Assembly (NCBI GenBank): GCA_025352585.1
Contig: JANXTD010000375.1
Location: forward strand, 1-8,056
Length of the DNA: 8,056 nt
Direction: 5' to 3'
Origin: Fimbriiglobus sp.
GTDB taxonomy: Bacteria > Planctomycetota > Planctomycetia > Gemmatales > Gemmataceae
Program-made: the position numbers and the translations under genes
The notes under the pieces: model-generated
Databases searched by the model: none
What the model saw: only the letters and a program-made list of their open reading frames with translations
What the model was told of the DNA's origin: nothing
Part shown: positions 1 through 5,446 of the stretch, piece after piece
How positions within the stretch are numbered: position 1 is the stretch's first letter
How the letters are laid out: each line of letters opens with the position of its first letter

Positions 1-39
1 CCGACGAGTTGTGACCTTGCCGCTTGATCGTTCGACCCT

Positions 40-56
40 CGCTCACGCGTCGGGCT
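40..56 (-). repeat. Intergenic 17-base repeat, copy 1
   Basis: Read on the minus strand this is AGCCCGACGCGTGAGCG. It matches 15 of 17 bases of a second copy at 4595-4611 (AGCCGGAAGCGTGAGCG). It starts 35 bases after the stop codon of the ABC transporter gene. Both copies are intergenic, in the same orientation relative to the upstream gene, and downstream of a minus-strand gene. I recall similar 'gcgtgagcg' elements scattered between genes in planctomycete genomes, so a REP-like dispersed repeat is the likeliest reading. The rest of 1-91 shows nothing I can name. Confidence 0.5.
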
Positions 57-91
57 AACACGAGTCGCCCGCGGCGGAGCCACGCACGCCG

Positions 92-1903
92 TCACGCCCG
101 CGCGAACTGCAACTCGACGAAGGTGCGGTACTTGCCGTCGCGTTCGATCAACTCGGTGTGCGTGCCGGTCTCGGTCACGCGGCCGCCCTCAATCACGTAG
201 ATGCGGTCGGCCTGACGCACCGTCGAGAGGCGGTGGGCCACGATCAGCGACGTGCGGCCCCGCATCAGGCCGTCCAACGCCTGTTGCACGAGGTGCTCGC
301 TCTCGCTGTCCAGCGAACTCGTTGCCTCGTCGAGGATCAGGATCGCGGGGTCGCGCAGGATCGCCCGCGCGATGGCGACGCGCTGCCGCTGGCCGCCGGA
401 GAGTTGCACCCCACGCTCGCCCACGAGGGTGTCGTAACCCTGCGGGAAACTCGTGATGAAGTCGTGGGCGTTGGCCTGCCGCGCCGCCGACTCGATGTCA
501 GCCTGCGACGCCCCCGGCCGGCCGTAGGCGATGTTCGCCCCGACGCTACCGCCGAAGAGGAACACGTCCTGGGGCACCACGGCCATGTTGCCGCGTAGGG
601 TCTTCAGGGGGTACGACTTGGCGTCGCGGCCGTCGAGCAGCACCAAGCCGGCGTCGGGGTCGTGGAAGCGCAGCAGCAGCGAGACGACGGTCGATTTGCC
701 GGCCCCGCTCGCGCCGACCAGGGCGATGCGCTCGCCCGCCTTCGCCTCCAGCGTGAGGCCTTGGAGCACCGTCACTTCCTTGCGGCCGGGGTACGAGAAG
801 TCGACGTTCTCGAAGCGGATGCCGCCGGAGAGCCGCTCCGGCGAGCCGACGGGGATCGGCGGGCCGGGGTCTTCGGTCGGCTCGCGCAACAGTTCGCGGA
901 CCCGCTGGGTCGCGCCGACGGTGCGTTGCAGTTGGGCGTACAGCTCCGCGAACGAGCCGACCGCACCGCCGACGAACGTCGTCGTGATGAGGAACTGCGT
1001 CAGGTCGCCGTAGGTCAGTTCCCCCGCTTGCGTGAGCTTCGCGCCGTACCAGAGGACCAGCACGACGGCCCCGAAGAGCGCGAAGATGACGAACGCCGAG
1101 AAGGCCCCGCGGTACAACGCCCCCCGCAACACCGCGGCGACCACGGCGTCGATGCCGGCGCGGTAGCGGGCCTCCTCGAAGCCCTCGTTGGTGAACGCCT
1201 TCACGCCGCTGATGCCCTGCAACGTCTCCTCGACGACGACGTTCGCCGCGGCGAGTCGGTCCTGGGCGTCGCGCGACTGCCGGCGGACCGCCCGGCCGAA
1301 CAGGGCCGCGGCGGCCACCAGCGGCGGCACCGAGCCGAGCATTACCAGCGTCAGCCGGCCGGAGGTGGTCGCCAGCAGCGTGACGCCGCCGGTGAGGATG
1401 ACGACTTGCCGCAGGAACGACGGGATCGCCCCGGTGAGCGCGTCCTGGATCTGGGCGAGGTCGGTGGCGACGCGGCTCGACAGTTCGCCGACGCGGCGCT
1501 GGGCGAAGAACGACACCGGCAGCCGCAACAGCCGGGCGTAGGTATCCTGGCGCAGGTCGGCGAGGCTGCGTTCGCCAACCTGCGCCAGCCAGTACGTCTG
1601 GGCGAACGAGCAGGCGGCCCGCACGGCGAGGACGAGGACCAGCCACTCGGCGACGCGGTCGATGCCGAGTCGGCCCGCGCCGGCGGCAGTCGCCTCGGGG
1701 TTGGCGGCGTCGACCATCTGGCCGGCGAGGTAGGGGAAGCTCAGCCCGAGGAGGCTCGACACCGTCAGCGTGACCATCGCCGCGGCGAAGCGGCCGCGGT
1801 AGCGGAGCAGGTAGCCGAAGAGTCGCGCGGCCTCGGCCAGCCCCGCGCGGGTGAGCCGCACGCGCGGCTCGGGGGCGTCGCCATTCGGTCGGTCGTGGGC
1901 CAT
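92..1903 (-). CDS. ABC transporter, fused permease and ATPase (exporter half-transporter)
   Basis: This 603-residue protein is a complete MsbA/BmrA-type half-transporter expected to work as a homodimer in the inner membrane, exporting a lipid, drug or other hydrophobic substrate using ATP. Residues about 35-330 form the six-helix membrane domain (hydrophobic stretches near 38-60, 86-105, 162-205 and 266-288). The nucleotide-binding domain follows: Walker A GASGAGKST at 397-405, Q-loop glutamine 445 in VVPQD, signature LSGGQ at 501-505, Walker B ILILDE at 521-526, D-loop SSLD next to it, and H-loop histidine 557. Every catalytic motif is intact and the length is normal for the family. The ATG at 1903 is the natural start; no strong ribosome binding site precedes it. 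The gene is divergent from the PepSY-type gene at 1996. The substrate cannot be told from sequence, so I give no gene symbol. Confidence 0.95.
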   Translation of the reverse strand: MAHDRPNGDAPEPRVRLTRAGLAEAARLFGYLLRYRGRFAAAMVTLTVSSLLGLSFPYLAGQMVDAANPEATAAGAGRLGIDRVAEWLVLVLAVRAACSFAQTYWLAQVGERSLADLRQDTYARLLRLPVSFFAQRRVGELSSRVATDLAQIQDALTGAIPSFLRQVVILTGGVTLLATTSGRLTLVMLGSVPPLVAAAALFGRAVRRQSRDAQDRLAAANVVVEETLQGISGVKAFTNEGFEEARYRAGIDAVVAAVLRGALYRGAFSAFVIFALFGAVVLVLWYGAKLTQAGELTYGDLTQFLITTTFVGGAVGSFAELYAQLQRTVGATQRVRELLREPTEDPGPPIPVGSPERLSGGIRFENVDFSYPGRKEVTVLQGLTLEAKAGERIALVGASGAGKSTVVSLLLRFHDPDAGLVLLDGRDAKSYPLKTLRGNMAVVPQDVFLFGGSVGANIAYGRPGASQADIESAARQANAHDFITSFPQGYDTLVGERGVQLSGGQRQRVAIARAILRDPAILILDEATSSLDSESEHLVQQALDGLMRGRTSLIVAHRLSTVRQADRIYVIEGGRVTETGTHTELIERDGKYRTFVELQFARA

Positions 1904-1936
1904 AGTCGGGGGTCACTTCGCGGTGGCGGGTTGCGG

Positions 1937-1947
1937 GCTATGATAGC
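1937..1947. promoter_or_regulatory. Palindrome with -10-like boxes on both strands
   Basis: The 11-base palindrome GCTATGATAGC lies in the 92-bp gap between two divergent genes. It contains TATGAT on the plus strand (1939-1944) and TATCAT on the minus strand (1945-1940), each 4 or 5 of 6 matches to the sigma-70 -10 box. No good -35 box sits at 16-18 bp on either side; TTGGCT for the minus strand is 19 bp away. It could be a shared divergent promoter core or a small operator. It could also be chance. Confidence 0.25.
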
Positions 1948-1995
1948 GGCGCGGCGTCCCGGCGAGCCAAGACACCCCCTCCGAGACACTGACCG

Positions 1996-2955
1996 ATGGC
2001 GACGACTGTGACCGCACCCCCCGGCCGGCGAGTGATGCTCGTCGTGCGGCGGGCGCACCTCTACCTCGGGCTATTCCTCCTGCCGTGGGCGATCCTGTAC
2101 GCCGTCACCGCGTTCCTGTTTAACCACCCCGCGGCGTTCGCCGACGCGCCGACCGTCCACTTCGGCCCCGCGGCCACGGCCGGCACGCCGTTGGAGGGCC
2201 TGCCGTCGCCGGACGCGCAGGCGGCCGCGGTCGTCGCGGCGCTCAACGGCCGGGCCGAGTCGGGGGCGACTTACGCGGTCGGCGAGGGGGCGGCGAAGTT
2301 CGTCGGCCGCGACTACCTGTTCGCCACCGCGAGGTCGGGCGACCGCACCTTCAGCCTGCTGTACGAGGTCGCGGCGGGGTGCGGGACCGTCCGCGAGACG
2401 ACCACGCCACCCGTCGCCGTTCCGGAGCCGGCCCCGTTCGCCGTCGGCAAGGGCAAGCCGAGGGCGGTCGCGGCGTCGGAGCCGGCGGAGGGCTTGACGG
2501 TCCCCGGCACGCTCGCCGAGCGCTTCCGCGAGGCCGGGCCGACGATCCTGACGCGCTGCGGCTTCCCGCCGGCCGACGTGACCGTCACCTCGACGCCCGA
2601 CCTGAGCTTCCCCCTGCTCGCCGACGGCCGCGCCTGGACGGCCACCTACAACCCCCTCAACGGCACGCTGTCGGGCGTGCCGGCCGGAACCGAAGTCGTC
2701 GCGCCGGCGGGGTCGGTGCGGCGGCTCCTCCTGCGGTTGCACACCACCCACGGATACCCCGGCGTGGTCAACGCCCGCTGGCTCTGGGCCGTCGTCGTGG
2801 ACGCGATGGCGTTCGTCCTGGGCTTCTGGGGCGCGTCGGGGCTGCTGATGTGGTGGCAGGTCAAGGCAACCCGCCGCGCCGGCCTCGTCGTGTTGGCCTT
2901 GGGGGCGGCCACTGCGACGGCGTTGGGGGCGGCGATGGCGAGTGCGATGGGCTGA
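1996..2955 (+). CDS. PepSY-associated transmembrane protein
   Basis: The product is a 319-residue membrane protein. A first helix (about 22-42) follows RRAH and ends in FNHP. A periplasmic or external region of about 210 residues follows, then the motif LHTTHGYPG (248-256), a second helix (about 262-286, ending LLMWWQVK) and a third at 295-315. The pairing of an N-terminal 'H-x-x-x-G' helix with a C-terminal 'LHTTHG…GFWGASGLLMWWQ' segment is typical of PepSY-TM proteins. Some members of that family are heme-binding reductases linked to iron uptake. Histidines 21, 44, 249 and 252 lie at membrane borders and could bind heme, but that is inference. The middle has a proline/alanine-rich linker (about 136-166) and two cysteines (129 and 188). 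The ATG at 1996 begins the open frame and has only a weak ribosome binding site. The exact function is unknown. Confidence 0.8.
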   Translation: MATTVTAPPGRRVMLVVRRAHLYLGLFLLPWAILYAVTAFLFNHPAAFADAPTVHFGPAATAGTPLEGLPSPDAQAAAVVAALNGRAESGATYAVGEGAAKFVGRDYLFATARSGDRTFSLLYEVAAGCGTVRETTTPPVAVPEPAPFAVGKGKPRAVAASEPAEGLTVPGTLAERFREAGPTILTRCGFPPADVTVTSTPDLSFPLLADGRAWTATYNPLNGTLSGVPAGTEVVAPAGSVRRLLLRLHTTHGYPGVVNARWLWAVVVDAMAFVLGFWGASGLLMWWQVKATRRAGLVVLALGAATATALGAAMASAMG

Positions 2956-3017
2956 GGCGTCGGGCCATTGGCCGCGCCGTTTCCGGGGGCCAACCGGCGT
3001 GCTAAGGTCGGGGCGTC

Positions 3018-3036
3018 CGTCGTCTCACGGGCGACG
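3018..3036 (+). other. Small inverted repeat (hairpin candidate)
   Basis: CGTCG (3018-3022) and CGACG (3032-3036) can pair around a 9-base loop. The site lies 62 bases after the stop of the PepSY-type gene and just before a stronger inverted repeat at 3046-3087. No T-run follows, so an intrinsic terminator is not supported. Confidence 0.25.
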
Positions 3037-3045
3037 AACCGGTTA

Positions 3046-3087
3046 GCGACTACGGAGGCCAGACCGGGAGGCCGAGACCGTAGTCGC
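3046..3087 (+). other. Perfect 10-bp inverted repeat in the spacer
   Basis: GCGACTACGG (3046-3055) and CCGTAGTCGC (3078-3087) are exact reverse complements separated by 22 bases. Inside the loop GGCC occurs twice (3057-3060 and 3070-3073) and could pair, giving a nested stem. The spacer 2956-3212 has no convincing gene. The structure could be a folded leader of the small gene at 3213, a processed 3' end of the PepSY-type mRNA, or a palindromic protein-binding site. No poly-T follows. Confidence 0.45.
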
Positions 3088-3212
3088 CGCTCGAGGGTTC
3101 TGTTCCTCCACCCTAGCCAAGCAGACCTGCCGGGGGCGACGGCGACGGGCTGGGCCATCGACGCGCGAGTCGGTAGGTTCACTGGGCGACACCGATCCGC
3201 CGGAGGCGAGCG

Positions 3213-3518
3213 ATGACCAGGCGAGCGCGGGCGATGTGGGCGGGCGCGGTGGCCGTGGCGGTCGCCTTCGCCGTCGGTTCCCCCGCCGCGGGGCGGTGGG
3301 CCGTCGAGCGCGACATCCGACGCAACAACTCTGCCCACCTCACGCCCGCAGAGCGTGGGGAGCTTGCCGAGAGGCTGCGCGCGGCGGCGGGGCGGCCGGG
3401 GCTGTCGCCCGGCGAGCGGTCGCGTGGCCTTCGCACGACACCAAGCATCCGCACACGGGCAACCCGGCGAGCAAAACGACACGGCCTGCGACTCCGTCAA
3501 GACTTCCAAATGACATGA
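3213..3518 (+). CDS. Small one-helix membrane protein, hypothetical, tail possibly degraded
   Basis: I do not recognise this 101-residue protein. Its start is well supported: GGAGG at 3202-3206 lies 6 bases before the ATG. Residues 1-6 are basic and about 8-27 form a hydrophobic alanine/valine helix, so it is a secreted or single-pass membrane protein with its charged remainder outside. Residues 43-68 look like a short amphipathic helical segment (LTPAERGELAERLRAAAG). Up to about residue 69 nearly all codons end in G or C, as in the neighbours. After about base 3425 this signature disappears and many codons end in A (ACA, CCA, GCA, CGA, AAA), giving a basic, low-complexity tail. The tail probably is not the ancestral C-terminus. 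The 3' end overlaps the convergent frame at 3497 by 22 bases. Real expression is plausible; function is unknown. Confidence 0.5.
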   Translation: MTRRARAMWAGAVAVAVAFAVGSPAAGRWAVERDIRRNNSAHLTPAERGELAERLRAAAGRPGLSPGERSRGLRTTPSIRTRATRRAKRHGLRLRQDFQMT

Positions 3519-3838
3519 ATTCCGTCGAGAACACGGATTTTAGCGCTTGGCATAGTGCATACAGACATCCCGCCGTGCCGGTAGGTTACTGACACAGACG
3601 ATGGGGGATTGTGGATATCGATCAGTCTCCATGTGACCCCAGGACCAATCTTTAGCTCTTCTCCCCACGGTTCGATCCAAATGGTGAGAGAATCGGAGCA
3701 CTCGTTGTGCAGTTCCAAGAGTTGCTGAGTGATGTTCAGCCTCCCAAGAGCGTGATCGTACGCTCGAACAGTTGCAGCCGGCCCGCCGACACGCCGCGGA
3801 TGCGGCAGGCCGCTTGGGGGCCGGTGCGCATCAGCCAT
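3497..3838 (-). CDS. Small hypothetical beta-rich protein with uncertain, possibly AUC, start
   Basis: The open frame from the ATG at 3838 encodes 113 residues, but only the last 78 or so look like protein. That part holds LTIWIEPWGEELKIGPGVTW and ends IHVIWKS. The motif 'EPWGE…PPG/GPG' recalls small planctomycete proteins of unknown role, from memory only. The first 103 bases overlap the upstream gene in another frame. A perfect GGGAGG (3740-3745) sits 6 bases before an ATC codon at 3733-3731, where the natural N-terminus (TQQLLELHNE) should begin. I therefore think translation starts near 3733, giving a 78-residue protein with the rare start AUC, coupled to the stop of the upstream gene at 3736. 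Codons AGA, CTA, GTA and ATT are frequent, and 3541-3720 counts 53% GC (95 of 180 bases), far below the neighbours. This suggests recent acquisition. It is probably cytoplasmic, with no signal peptide and no recognised domain. Confidence 0.5.
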   Translation of the reverse strand: MADAHRPPSGLPHPRRVGGPAATVRAYDHALGRLNITQQLLELHNECSDSLTIWIEPWGEELKIGPGVTWRLIDIHNPPSSVSVTYRHGGMSVCTMPSAKIRVLDGIHVIWKS

Positions 3839-3993
3839 AGCCTTGCCCCCGGACGGCGTGCCTTGAGTCTGCGAATGGCGGAGTAGTCGTCGGCGTCGAT
3901 CTCCGGGCGGAGTGCCGGGCGGATGACGCGGTCGTAGACCTCCTCGGCCCGCCGCTGGTCCTCGGCGAGTACGTCATCTAAGGTGGCAGGCAC
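3736..3993 (-). CDS. Small hypothetical protein, 'YD..IRP…RLKARRPGA..WL' type
   Basis: I prefer the GTG at 3993 as start, because GGAG (4002-4005) lies 8 bases upstream and the product then begins (M)PATLDDVLAEDQ. A longer frame from TTG at 4029 is possible. The 85-residue protein has an acidic helical N-terminus with AEEVYDRVIRPALRPE (residues 16-31), then IDADDYSAIRRLKARRPGA and WLMRTGPQAACRI. This resembles a widespread family of small proteins of unknown function that normally carries a 'gkfVAIDieTGdyE' strand segment between 'LRPE' and 'IDaDDY'. Here the two halves join directly, so about 15 residues seem to be missing (family knowledge from memory, not checked). The C-terminal 15 residues, rich in Leu and Thr, also look unlike the family. 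The stop lies 2 bases before the proposed start of the next gene, which suggests translational coupling. It may be a decaying copy. Confidence 0.55.
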   Translation of the reverse strand: MPATLDDVLAEDQRRAEEVYDRVIRPALRPEIDADDYSAIRRLKARRPGARLWLMRTGPQAACRIRGVSAGRLQLFERTITLLGG

Positions 3994-4051
3994 GGTCGGC
4001 ACTCCGGGGGTGGGTTGGGCCGCCGGCAATGTACCTTACCGGCCGCCGAAC

Positions 4052-4086
4052 GGCTCCGCGCAGCGACGGCGGGGGGCGACGGAGCC
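4052..4086. other. 7-bp inverted repeat between small genes
   Basis: GGCTCCG (4052-4058) and CGGAGCC (4080-4086) can pair around a 21-base GC-rich loop. The site lies between the stop of the minus-strand gene at 4135 and the start of the next minus-strand gene at 3993. It could attenuate or end transcription between them, but no T-run follows on the minus strand. The other bases of 3994-4134 show only the ribosome binding site of the downstream gene. Confidence 0.3.
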
Positions 4087-4134
4087 TTGAACCTAGCGGA
4101 GTACCCATCATCAGCCGTGGGCTACAGGGGTTGG

Positions 4135-4497
4135 TCAGACATCGACTGGACGCACTAACAACTCCTGACCGCTGTAGCCGGTGTATGTCAAGAAGCCGGC
4201 GACTAACTGCACTCCTGCCAGCTCATCGTCGATGCCTGACGACAACGCCACGAAGTCATCGACCAGGCGATACGCCCCACCCACGCCGCGGAACACCAGC
4301 ACCCGCCACCCGGCCGGGAGTTCGACCGCGAACCCGGCGAGCGAACTGCCATCCGCCTGCGGACGTTCGCCGAACTGCGTGAGGCCGCCGCCAATGGAGT
4401 GATTCAGGGCAAACACCGCGCGACCCATCAAGTCGCTACTTGTGTAGTTCGTTCCTAAGGCCGGATGTCCAGAGAAGTCGCTTGTGACTGCGGCCAT
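4135..4497 (-). CDS. Hypothetical protein, 120 residues
   Basis: I do not recognise this protein. The start at ATG 4497 is strongly supported by GGAGG 5 bases upstream on the minus strand; an upstream in-frame GTG at 4566 would add 23 residues without that support. The product has no signal peptide or membrane helix. It alternates short hydrophobic strands and polar turns (LAGFAVELPAGWRVLVFRG at about 53-71, then YRLVDDFVAL and VQLVAGFLTY), consistent with a small soluble alpha/beta or beta-rich fold. Glycine is frequent, especially in the first half (SIGGG). Codon use is mixed, with more TTA, ACA and GGA than in queE, so it may belong to the same accessory cluster as the two genes downstream. 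Those follow on the same strand after a 141-bp gap containing a possible hairpin. No catalytic motif is visible and I assign no function. Confidence 0.6.
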   Translation of the reverse strand: MAAVTSDFSGHPALGTNYTSSDLMGRAVFALNHSIGGGLTQFGERPQADGSSLAGFAVELPAGWRVLVFRGVGGAYRLVDDFVALSSGIDDELAGVQLVAGFLTYTGYSGQELLVRPVDV

Positions 4498-4573
4498 TAC
4501 TACCTCCGAACGGCATGCCCACACAGAAGTCTCTGCCAACTCCCGCTTGAACCGCAGACTTGTCACCTAATTC

Positions 4574-4588
4574 GTTCCCGCGGGGAAC
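4574..4588. terminator. Possible hairpin after queE
   Basis: GTTCCC (4574-4579) and GGGAAC (4583-4588) are exact reverse complements around GCG. On the minus strand the hairpin lies 37 bases after the queE stop and is followed by GAATTAGG rather than a T-run. With the adjacent repeat copy at 4595-4611 it may form a folded 3' end of the queE transcript. Support for rho-independent termination is weak. The rest of 4498-4625 holds only the ribosome binding site of the 4497 gene. Confidence 0.3.
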
Positions 4589-4594
4589 TCCGGG

Positions 4595-4611
4595 CGCTCA
4601 CGCTTCCGGCT
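4595..4611 (-). repeat. Intergenic 17-base repeat, copy 2
   Basis: On the minus strand this reads AGCCGGAAGCGTGAGCG and differs from copy 1 (40-56) at only two positions. It begins 14 bases after the queE stop codon. The shared core GCGTGAGCG and the same placement after a minus-strand gene argue for a dispersed REP-like element rather than chance. It lies in the gap that separates queE from the small-gene cluster. Confidence 0.5.
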
Positions 4612-4625
4612 CGCCGGGGATCGCC

Positions 4626-5345
4626 TCACACGCCGCGCGTCGTCGGCTCCCAGATGACTTTGTGCAACTGCACCTGCACCCGCACGCGCGGCAGCTTCGC
4701 CGCCAGCAGCCACTCGACGAGTTGCACGGGGGCCAACTTGCCGAACACGGCGCTAACCAGCACCGTGAACCGCTCGTCGAGCCGGTGGTCGCGGATGGCG
4801 GCTTCGGCCCAGCGCCAGTCGCGCTCGCTGGCGATCACGAACTTCACCTCGTCGGTCGGCTTGAGGCGGTCGAGATTCGGCCAGTGGTTGCGATGCTCTT
4901 CGCCGCTGTCGGGGCACTTCAGGTCCATGACGATCACCACGCGGGGATCGACGTTGGCGATGTCGTGGGCACCGCTCGTTTCGAGCAGCACCGTCTTGCC
5001 GGCGTCGGCGAGCTCGGCCATCAGCGGGTAGACTTCGCCCTGCAACAACGGCTCGCCGCCGGTCACCTCGACGAGCGGGCAGTCGAACGCCAAGACTTGG
5101 GCCAACACGTCGGCGCGGCTCAGGCGTTCGCCGCGGTTGAAGGCGTGGGGCGTGTCGCACCAACTGCACCGAAGGTCGCACACGGAGGTGCGGACGAACA
5201 CGCACGGCAGGCCGGCGTAGGTCGATTCGCCCTGCACGCTCAGGTAGATTTCGTGGATGAGCAGTTCGCCGGCCGCGACCGCGTTCAGGGGCGTGGTGCG
5301 AGACAGGGCTTCAGGCGGCATCGTCGAGAGTTCGAGCAGGGGCAT
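4626..5345 (-). CDS. queE: 7-carboxy-7-deazaguanine synthase (radical SAM)
   Basis: QueE converts 6-carboxy-5,6,7,8-tetrahydropterin to 7-carboxy-7-deazaguanine, the ring-contraction step toward preQ0, queuosine and related 7-deazaguanines, in the cytoplasm. Counting from ATG 5345 (239 residues), the N-terminal region holds the family motif SVQGEST (36-42). Next comes the iron-sulfur cluster motif CDLRCSWCDT with cysteines 56, 60 and 63; CxxxCxxC is the canonical radical SAM spacing. GGEP at 96-99 contributes to SAM binding, and MDLKCP (140-145) and the C-terminal QLHKVIW (226-232) also fit QueE. Length is normal. A GTG at 5351 would add two residues; I prefer 5345 because a -10-like TAAACT ends 7 bases before it, suggesting a leaderless transcript. 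No queC, queD, queF or tgt is in the window, so the rest of the pathway must be elsewhere. The gene is divergent from the isomerase gene at 5447. Confidence 0.95.
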   Translation of the reverse strand: MPLLELSTMPPEALSRTTPLNAVAAGELLIHEIYLSVQGESTYAGLPCVFVRTSVCDLRCSWCDTPHAFNRGERLSRADVLAQVLAFDCPLVEVTGGEPLLQGEVYPLMAELADAGKTVLLETSGAHDIANVDPRVVIVMDLKCPDSGEEHRNHWPNLDRLKPTDEVKFVIASERDWRWAEAAIRDHRLDERFTVLVSAVFGKLAPVQLVEWLLAAKLPRVRVQVQLHKVIWEPTTRGV

Positions 5346-5351
5346 CTTCAC

Positions 5352-5380
5352 AGTTTAGCGGAGTCGGGTTGCCTCGGGAA
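5352..5380 (-). promoter_or_regulatory. Candidate queE promoter, leaderless
   Basis: On the minus strand TTCCCG (5380-5375) and TAAACT (5357-5352) are separated by 17 bases. If the last T of the -10 box is position -7, transcription would begin exactly at the A of ATG 5345. The -10 matches 4 of 6 consensus bases and the -35 about 3 of 6. The absence of a ribosome binding site before 5345 fits a leaderless mRNA. Confidence 0.35.
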
Positions 5381-5397
5381 CGGCGATCGGGTATCCC
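5369..5397 (+). promoter_or_regulatory. Candidate promoter of the isomerase/AsmA-like operon
   Basis: TTGCCT (5369-5374) and TATCCC (5392-5397) are spaced by 17 bases, matching the sigma-70 consensus at 4 and 3 of 6 positions. The expected start near 5404 would leave a leader of about 43 bases before ATG 5447. Its -35 box abuts that of the queE candidate, so the two would be back to back. The match is weak. Confidence 0.3.
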
Positions 5398-5446
5398 AGG
5401 GGGCCAAAACTCCGCCGAGTCCCCTCCCGAAAGCCCAGGCGACCCG

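Noticed and set aside
662..2011. Long plus-strand open frame (449 codons) opposite the ABC transporter
   Set aside because: It is antisense to a gene with every ABC motif intact. Its product is Arg/Gly/Asp-rich low complexity, typical of a frame kept open by high GC.
3045..3115. Possible tRNA-like fold (GGGTTCTG resembling a T-arm, then CCACCCTAGCCA)
   Set aside because: The T-loop does not match TTCRANNC, and no acceptor stem, D-arm and anticodon arm with proper spacing could be built.
2968..3216. 82-codon plus-strand frame in the spacer
   Set aside because: It has no clear ribosome binding site and Arg/Gly-rich sequence, and it contains the perfect inverted repeat. It looks non-coding.
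2646..3509. Minus-strand open frame of 287 codons across the PepSY gene end, the spacer and the small gene
   Set aside because: It has low-complexity Pro/Arg content, no ribosome binding site was evident, and it covers a well-supported gene on the other strand.
3340..3534. 64-codon minus-strand frame under the small membrane protein gene
   Set aside because: It has no supporting ribosome binding site, overlaps genes on both sides and ends in an alanine/arginine-rich stretch.
4029..4382. 117-codon plus-strand frame opposite the 120-residue hypothetical gene
   Set aside because: Its Arg/Pro/Thr-rich product is unlike a folded protein, while the opposite strand has a consensus ribosome binding site and a coherent sequence.
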